A DNA stretch of 64,000 nt from Bin87 sp965203985 (GTDB lineage: Bacteria; Chloroflexota; Dehalococcoidia; Lucifugimonadales; UBA3495): NCBI GenBank assembly GCA_965203985.1, contig CBDBDS010000011.1, positions 1 through 64,000 of the forward strand, in the 5' to 3' direction. How positions within the stretch are numbered: position 1 is the first letter of the stretch; the number at the start of each line of letters is the position of its first letter. A program made the translations under genes and the position numbers. Under the pieces are notes generated by a model that did not search any database, was not told the DNA's origin, and worked only from the letters and a program-made list of their open reading frames with translations. Below, in pieces: positions 59,968 to 64,000 of the stretch.

Positions 59968-60696
59968 ATGACCACCACAGCGCGGCACCCGGCCGGCCTC
60001 CCCTTGCTGCCCGGCGAAGACCCGAACGCGGTCTATCCCGAAGAGGAAAAAGTTCCCGAATCCGAACTCCAGGGCAACGCCCGCCGTTACGTGCAAAGCG
60101 CACTGTCAATACGCTACCAGGACCAGCCCGACGTCTACGTTGCCGGCGACTTGTTCGTGTTCTACCGGATGAACGACGCCGAAGCGCGGCTGGCGCTGGA
60201 TATTATGGTGGTGTTCGGCGCGGCGGAAAGTCCACCCCGGCCGTCCTGGCGGGTATGGCGGGAAGGAGGACTGACGCCGGACTTTGTGCTGGAAATCGCT
60301 TCAGAGGGAACCGCTGCGGACGACGCGGGATGGAAGCGGGACCGCTACGCCGCCATGGCGGTGAGTGAATACTGGCGGTTTGACCCGCAGGGCGGGGAGC
60401 TGATACCTGAGTTGTTGGTGGGCGAAGTCCTGAACGCGACAGGAGAATACCAGCCGTTGCCAGTGGCACGGGACGCCACTGGCACCTTGCGGGGCCACAG
60501 CGAGCTGCTGGGTCTGGATTTGTGCGTGGTGGACAGCGAGCTGCGGCTGTATGACCCGGCAGCGGATGAATGGCTCCGCAGCCACGCCGAATCCGAGGCT
60601 GCCCGGATTTCCGCCGAGGCCGCCCAAGCCTCCGCTGAAGCCCGCGTCGCACAACTGGAGGCCCGCCTGCGCGCCGCGGGTATTGATCCGATTTGA
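59968..60696 (+). CDS. Uma2-family putative restriction-endonuclease-fold protein
   Basis: 242 residues. The N-terminal two-thirds are Uma2: NDAEARLALDIMVVFG (active-site Asp strand), LTPDFVLEIASEG, and YAAMAVSEYWRFDPQGGELIPELLVG. The last 40 residues are an Ala/Glu/Arg-rich coiled coil (ESEAARISAEAAQASAEARVAQLEARL, read in parts), common in Uma2 of this lineage and likely for oligomerisation. aaggaggtatccgccc precedes the ATG. Function unknown. Confidence 0.85.
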   Translation: MTTTARHPAGLPLLPGEDPNAVYPEEEKVPESELQGNARRYVQSALSIRYQDQPDVYVAGDLFVFYRMNDAEARLALDIMVVFGAAESPPRPSWRVWREGGLTPDFVLEIASEGTAADDAGWKRDRYAAMAVSEYWRFDPQGGELIPELLVGEVLNATGEYQPLPVARDATGTLRGHSELLGLDLCVVDSELRLYDPAADEWLRSHAESEAARISAEAAQASAEARVAQLEARLRAAGIDPI

Positions 60697-60912
60697 CGAT
60701 ATTGCCTCTTACCTGTTATTCAGTGCCATGCGCGCCGGGCTGATAGAGCCGGACCTGCGTACTGAGGCGATACCGCGGTTCAGGGAGGTGGTGGTGTGAA
60801 GGAGTGCAACCGCTTCTGCATTGTTAGATATGCCATTGCCAGCGTCAACTGGTTCAGACGGACATACTGAGCACAGCGCTTTGGGGCAGATGTAAGTGCA
60901 GTTTCGGGTTCT
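60697..60912. other. Non-coding gap with a possible coding remnant
   Basis: No intact gene. One frame (60700-60799) reads YLLFSAMRAGLIEPDLRTEAIPRFREVVV (in parts), which looks like the tail of a lost gene. Confidence 0.35.
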
Positions 60913-61293
60913 TCAGCTATCTTTACCCATTTCCAAAGCCATTTCAATTCGTTCCAGATGGACATTCATCTTGAGCAGTTCCGTTAATGTTTGTATGGAC
61001 TTGATGCGCAAATGCGAAATGGCTTGGTAAGTTTCAAATGCCAAGGTGTTTTGGCTCCATAACAAAGCTTCAGTCAGTGTTGCTGAGCCATCCTGGATTT
61101 TTTCTTCCAGCACAGACCGAACATCTTCTTGCGCTTCAAGAAAACTTTCGGTAATACGCTGGAAAGTTTCCTCAAAACCATGCAGTTCTTCGATCTGAGA
61201 TTGAACGATCTCCAGCATAGAGGCAGTGCCCTCCGATTCTGAGAGACTTTGCAGTAGTTCGTTCATATTGTCATCTTGACTTTGAGTGTTCAA
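60913..61293 (-). CDS. Hypothetical coiled-coil protein, low GC
   Basis: 126 residues, strongly helical and acidic: LLQSLSESEGTASMLEIVQSQIEEL, FQRITESFLEAQEDVRSVLEEK and IQTLTELLKMNVHLERIEMAL. No family recognised. The start is TTG at 61293 with ggagg just upstream, preferred over an ATG at 61266 without a site. GC is clearly lower than neighbours (about 45%), suggesting acquisition. Lies near a one-helix membrane protein gene. Confidence 0.55.
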   Translation of the reverse strand: MNTQSQDDNMNELLQSLSESEGTASMLEIVQSQIEELHGFEETFQRITESFLEAQEDVRSVLEEKIQDGSATLTEALLWSQNTLAFETYQAISHLRIKSIQTLTELLKMNVHLERIEMALEMGKDS

Positions 61294-61372
61294 TATTCCT
61301 CCAGTTGGTGATTTAAACCCGTCCCGCCAAATCCCGCAGCGCCAGCGGTCTTTGAGACCATCCGCCGAAGGG

Positions 61373-61570
61373 TTAATCCGCCGGCAGCGTGAACGTCGCC
61401 GCGCCATCCGCATCGTGGCCGTGGTTCGCCAGCGCGGTTACGACCTGGGTAAGCCGACTGACCTGGTTGTTCAGGTCATCAACGCGGCGTACCAGCATGA
61501 TCAACGGCGGCATGAATACGGCGATGAGTGTTGCTCCCACCCCGATGATTGCGATGGTTTGAGCGTCCAT
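61373..61570 (-). CDS. Small single-span membrane protein with coiled coil
   Basis: 65 residues. A membrane helix (TIAIIGVGATLIAVFMPPLIMLV, split by PP) is followed by a heptad-like RRVDDLNNQVSRLTQVVTAL coil. aaaggtccggt precedes the ATG. Similar small anchor proteins are common in Chloroflexi. The frame is open upstream, but 61570 is the best start. Confidence 0.55.
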   Translation of the reverse strand: MDAQTIAIIGVGATLIAVFMPPLIMLVRRVDDLNNQVSRLTQVVTALANHGHDADGAATFTLPAD

Positions 61571-61685
61571 ACCGGACCTTTTCGTGGCGGTTCCACCCCG
61601 CATTTTAGCAAGGGCACGCAAAGCAGATACCCTCTCTTACCCAGGTCCTTCAGCGCCGCATACATCTGTACTCCAGTCTATTGGA

Positions 61686-62168
61686 CTACACGGCAAACGC
61701 TTCAGCGACAGACATCCGCGGTTGCAACAGCGGAAGGAGTCTCTCCCGCATCCGACGCGCCTGACTTTGCGGCATGGAAAGATCGGATAGATAGATGGAG
61801 GCGTGTCCAATGTTATCCGGAAATGCCGTGTCAATTACCACGAAAATTTGACGGCCGTCAACCTGAATACTGCGCACAGTCTGGGCGCTGAACCGGGCCA
61901 CGCCCTCAGAGTAGCGAGGCCGGCCGGCGAGCAAACGGTTTATGCCCTCGTTAACGAACTGCGGGGTGACGTGCGACAAGCGATTGACGGAGAAGCCACG
62001 CGACTGAAGGTCGCGCAGTGGTATGGCCGCGACTTGAAGTACGCCGTCTTTGATGTGGTCAGGATTGAACAGAGAGCGTAGCAGTTGCTCGTTATCCAGG
62101 ACAACACCGGGAGACACGTCGGAGGCGGCGCTGATGGTTTCGTCAAGGTGCGGTGCCTGGCATGGCAT
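61686..62168 (-). CDS. Hypothetical protein, second of a coupled pair
   Basis: 160 residues, not recognised. N-terminal helix-rich half (LLRSLFNPDHIKDGVLQVAAIPLRDLQSRGFSV, in parts), then a strand pair SIQVDGRQIFVVIDTAFPDNIGHASIY and an Arg-rich RRMRERLLPLL. A metal-binding D in VIDTA is possible. Starts seven bases after the upstream gene's stop, so cotranscribed; gene pair with 62175. Confidence 0.55.
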   Translation of the reverse strand: MPCQAPHLDETISAASDVSPGVVLDNEQLLRSLFNPDHIKDGVLQVAAIPLRDLQSRGFSVNRLSHVTPQFVNEGINRLLAGRPRYSEGVARFSAQTVRSIQVDGRQIFVVIDTAFPDNIGHASIYLSDLSMPQSQARRMRERLLPLLQPRMSVAEAFAV

Positions 62169-62174
62169 ACGGCA

Positions 62175-62558
62175 TTACACCCGCAGTAAAAGTTCCAAGT
62201 CCGCCGGCAGCGGGCGACTCGCAAAAAGGTCGTCCCCGAAGTACTCCCGGCCGTCAGACCCACGGGCGTAGTAAGAAAATGTCCCCGTGCCATAAAAACC
62301 CAAGTCTATATGGAGACCCCCGCAGTCCCAGGCGAAATTCACTTCGCCGTCGTCGGCCAGTGATATGTGAGGCAGCGCCGCCATCGGGAAAGGCAGACGG
62401 TCAAGGAAGGCTCTGGCGTCACGAAACGCCGCATCATCAGGCGGTTCACTGGAAGGCCAACGCTCACCTTCCGGCACAGTGCGCAACCGCTCTAAATGCT
62501 GAACCAGTTGCCCAAGTTGTGCCGAGGGTGTCAGGGTGGCGGGCGAACGCTCTCTCAT
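62175..62558 (-). CDS. Hypothetical protein, first of a coupled pair
   Basis: 127 residues, not recognised. Helical N-terminal region followed by LPHISLADDGEVNFAWDCGGLHIDLGFYGTGTFSYYAR (in parts), a beta-rich stretch with acidic residues, then a C-terminal PADLELLLRV. cgggaggaacacc precedes the ATG. Together with the gene at 61686 it forms a two-gene cassette that could be a toxin-antitoxin-like pair, but no known domain supports this. Confidence 0.55.
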   Translation of the reverse strand: MRERSPATLTPSAQLGQLVQHLERLRTVPEGERWPSSEPPDDAAFRDARAFLDRLPFPMAALPHISLADDGEVNFAWDCGGLHIDLGFYGTGTFSYYARGSDGREYFGDDLFASRPLPADLELLLRV

Positions 62559-62613
62559 GGTGTTCCTCCCGTACCGGACTCGGGGGTACAAGCATACGTG
62601 TTTGCATCGTATT

Positions 62614-63546
62614 TTACACTCGTCCCACCAAATCCTTCAGCGCGGCGTAGGTGCGCGGGCCGGTCTCGCTGTCGCCTTCGCCGGCGAAGATGTTGGCCAT
62701 GAAGTCCGTGGCGCCGCCAGCGGCGAAATCCTCCAGTTGGCGGCGCAGCGAGTCCTCGTTGCCTACTACGCACACCTCCGACGGGCCTTCAACGCCTTCG
62801 ATGTCCAGCACGCGGCGGTAGTTCACCAGTTGGCCGTACCGCTCGTAGGCCTCGGCTGCCTGCCGCCGCCCCGCGCCCTCGTCGTCGCACACCGACGTGG
62901 GCAGGCCCACGCACACGCGCGGGGCATCGCGGCCGCTGGCATCGGCTGACCGTCCGATCCTCGGCGTGATGTGCTCCCGTATGGTTCGCGGCCCCGCCAT
63001 CCACGTAATGGTTCCATCGGCCAACTCGCCGGCCAGCCGCAGCATGCGCGGCGCCAGCGCCGAGATCAGCACCGGACACTTGGGACGGTCCAGCACGTCC
63101 AGCTCGGCGTTCACGTTGTAGAACTCGCCGGAGAACTGCACGCGCCCCTCGTTCATCAGCGGGCGCAGCACCGACAGATATTCCATCGTGTGCAACGCCG
63201 GCCGGTCATAGGACAGCCCGAAACTCCCCTCGATGCCCGGCCGATGGGACGGGCCGAGCCCCAGCAGAAAGCGTTCGCTGGTCGCCGCTGCGGTGGTCAA
63301 CGCGTGTTGCGCCATCGCCACCGGGTGCCTCGGATAGGTGGGCACAACGCCGACGCCCAGCTCAATCCGGCTGGTCTGCGCGCCGGCCAGGGCCAGGACG
63401 GTCAGGGCGTCATAGCCTCGCGCCGAGATGTGCGGCACCCAGAAGCTGTCGAACCCGTCCTCTTCCGCCTGCTTGATGCGCCCGATCAATTCGTCCAGGC
63501 TCATCAGGTCGGCCGTCGACGCCCCAACAAATACTCCGATACGCAT
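62614..63546 (-). CDS. LLM-class F420-dependent oxidoreductase
   Basis: 310 residues, luciferase-like TIM barrel: MRIGVFVGASTADLMSLDELI, VGVVPTYPRHPVAMAQHALTTAAA, RFLLGLGPSHRPGIEGSFG and PVLISALAPRMLRLAGELADGTITWMAG. The MAQHALT and LGLGPSH elements are typical F420-binding positions. atggaggacgaca precedes the ATG. Distinct in sequence from the LLM gene at 58900. Substrate unknown. Confidence 0.9.
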   Translation of the reverse strand: MRIGVFVGASTADLMSLDELIGRIKQAEEDGFDSFWVPHISARGYDALTVLALAGAQTSRIELGVGVVPTYPRHPVAMAQHALTTAAATSERFLLGLGPSHRPGIEGSFGLSYDRPALHTMEYLSVLRPLMNEGRVQFSGEFYNVNAELDVLDRPKCPVLISALAPRMLRLAGELADGTITWMAGPRTIREHITPRIGRSADASGRDAPRVCVGLPTSVCDDEGAGRRQAAEAYERYGQLVNYRRVLDIEGVEGPSEVCVVGNEDSLRRQLEDFAAGGATDFMANIFAGEGDSETGPRTYAALKDLVGRV

Positions 63547-63597
63547 TGTCGTCCTCCATGTACCGGTTGGCGAGGCAAGCCAACCCTGTCTACGAGA

Positions 63598-63999
63598 TTA
63601 CGCTCTCAGTATATTCTCCGCGACTTCCCGCGCCTCGTCCCGGTTGTTGACAAAACGGTCCGCCGGGACGCGGTGCAGCGTGTTCAGCGCGCGCAGGTTA
63701 CGCTCCACGGGACCGGAAAGCCCCATGACGATGGGTTCCGTGTCCTCGTCCATGGCGACGTCGATCATCTGCTCCACCACCATTGCCGCGCTGTCGTCCA
63801 TGTACGCGGTCTCGGTGAAGTCGAATATCACCACCTCGTGCTCCTGGATGTCCTGGCCGATGGTACTGACCAGGTTGCTCGAGGAGGCCACCGAGAAACG
63901 ACCACGCATCGACACCAGACCGACCCGGGCGGAGAACGCGTCATCTTTGTCGGCGTCCAATTCCGGAGACAGGAAGGTCTGGTCAAGCAATGGCACGGA
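63598..63999 (-). CDS. STAS domain, C-terminal end of a SulP-type anion transporter (cut by window)
   Basis: 133 residues visible to the window edge. VSMRGRFSVASSSNLVSTIGQDI, EVVIFDFTETAYMDDSAAMVVEQMI and MGLSGPVERNLRAL form a STAS domain with the DSAA segment. The visible start codon is a GTG at 63996; the preceding codon is also open and the VPLLDQTFLSPE lead-in is like the region between membrane part and STAS in SulP proteins, so this is probably only the tail of a sulfate or bicarbonate transporter. A stand-alone STAS protein is possible. Confidence 0.7.
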   Translation of the reverse strand, partial: SVPLLDQTFLSPELDADKDDAFSARVGLVSMRGRFSVASSSNLVSTIGQDIQEHEVVIFDFTETAYMDDSAAMVVEQMIDVAMDEDTEPIVMGLSGPVERNLRALNTLHRVPADRFVNNRDEAREVAENILRA

Positions 64000-64000
64000 C

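Overview
This 64 kb window is GC-rich bacterial chromosome, densely packed with genes on both strands. It most likely comes from the phylum Chloroflexota, in a SAR202/Dehalococcoidia-like or sponge-symbiont lineage. That is inferred from the gene mix, not from a marker tree: a Chlor_Arch_YYY (DUF2298) membrane protein, two luciferase-like F420-dependent oxidoreductases, two PPOX-type flavin/F420 proteins, Uma2 and DinB families, a GMC/DUF1501/DUF1800 cluster and many small HEPN-like proteins. There is no rRNA, CRISPR array or phage module. One tRNA gene (Ser, CGA) was found.

Layout. 1-9 kb: the end of a DUF2298 protein, a PPOX protein, a methyltransferase, a fused nucleotidyltransferase-HEPN protein, DNA ligase LigA, DinB, Dtd, an FmdB zinc ribbon, ribosomal protein S21 and a HEPN-like protein. 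9-12 kb: two adjacent ABC ATPases without a permease, and an arsenite methyltransferase with an extra cysteine-rich segment. 12-19 kb: an enolase-superfamily enzyme, NIPSNAP, a Uma2-GNAT-PPOX cluster, an internally duplicated protein of unknown function, and a tightly coupled operon of two HEPN-like proteins, a membrane protein and DinB. 19-29 kb: three MFS transporters, a large anchored protein with a receptor-type ligand-binding domain, an asparaginase-like protein and cyclophilin. 29-39 kb: hydrolase, enoyl-CoA hydratase, nitroreductase, a MetE-like protein, dCTP deaminase, then a GMC oxidoreductase-DUF1800-NHL-DUF1501 operon.

39-49 kb: a VapBC-type pair, an orphan HicB, an SGNH hydrolase, the molybdate transporter ModABC, an eroded mobile region (two frameshifted transposase pieces and an integrase stub) beside tRNA-Ser, a VOC protein and a PcrA/UvrD helicase. 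49-58 kb: two tandem copies of an oligopeptide-type ABC importer (binding protein plus two permeases each), neither with ATPases. 58-64 kb: a NYN-domain protein preceded by a short, highly structured leader RNA, two LLM oxidoreductases, Uma2, four small unknown proteins and the STAS end of a SulP transporter.

Three families of non-coding palindromes are scattered between genes: REP-like elements, larger elements containing the recurring aatcctgcttctgac motif, and short 22-26 bp palindromes. One REP-like copy and two of the larger elements share the outer inverted repeat acgcgtacccggttt, which suggests related non-autonomous elements. The least explained features are the four-hairpin leader RNA before the NYN gene, the HEPN-containing operon, the unknown pair at 61.7-62.6 kb, and the duplicated-domain protein at 16.3-17.2 kb.
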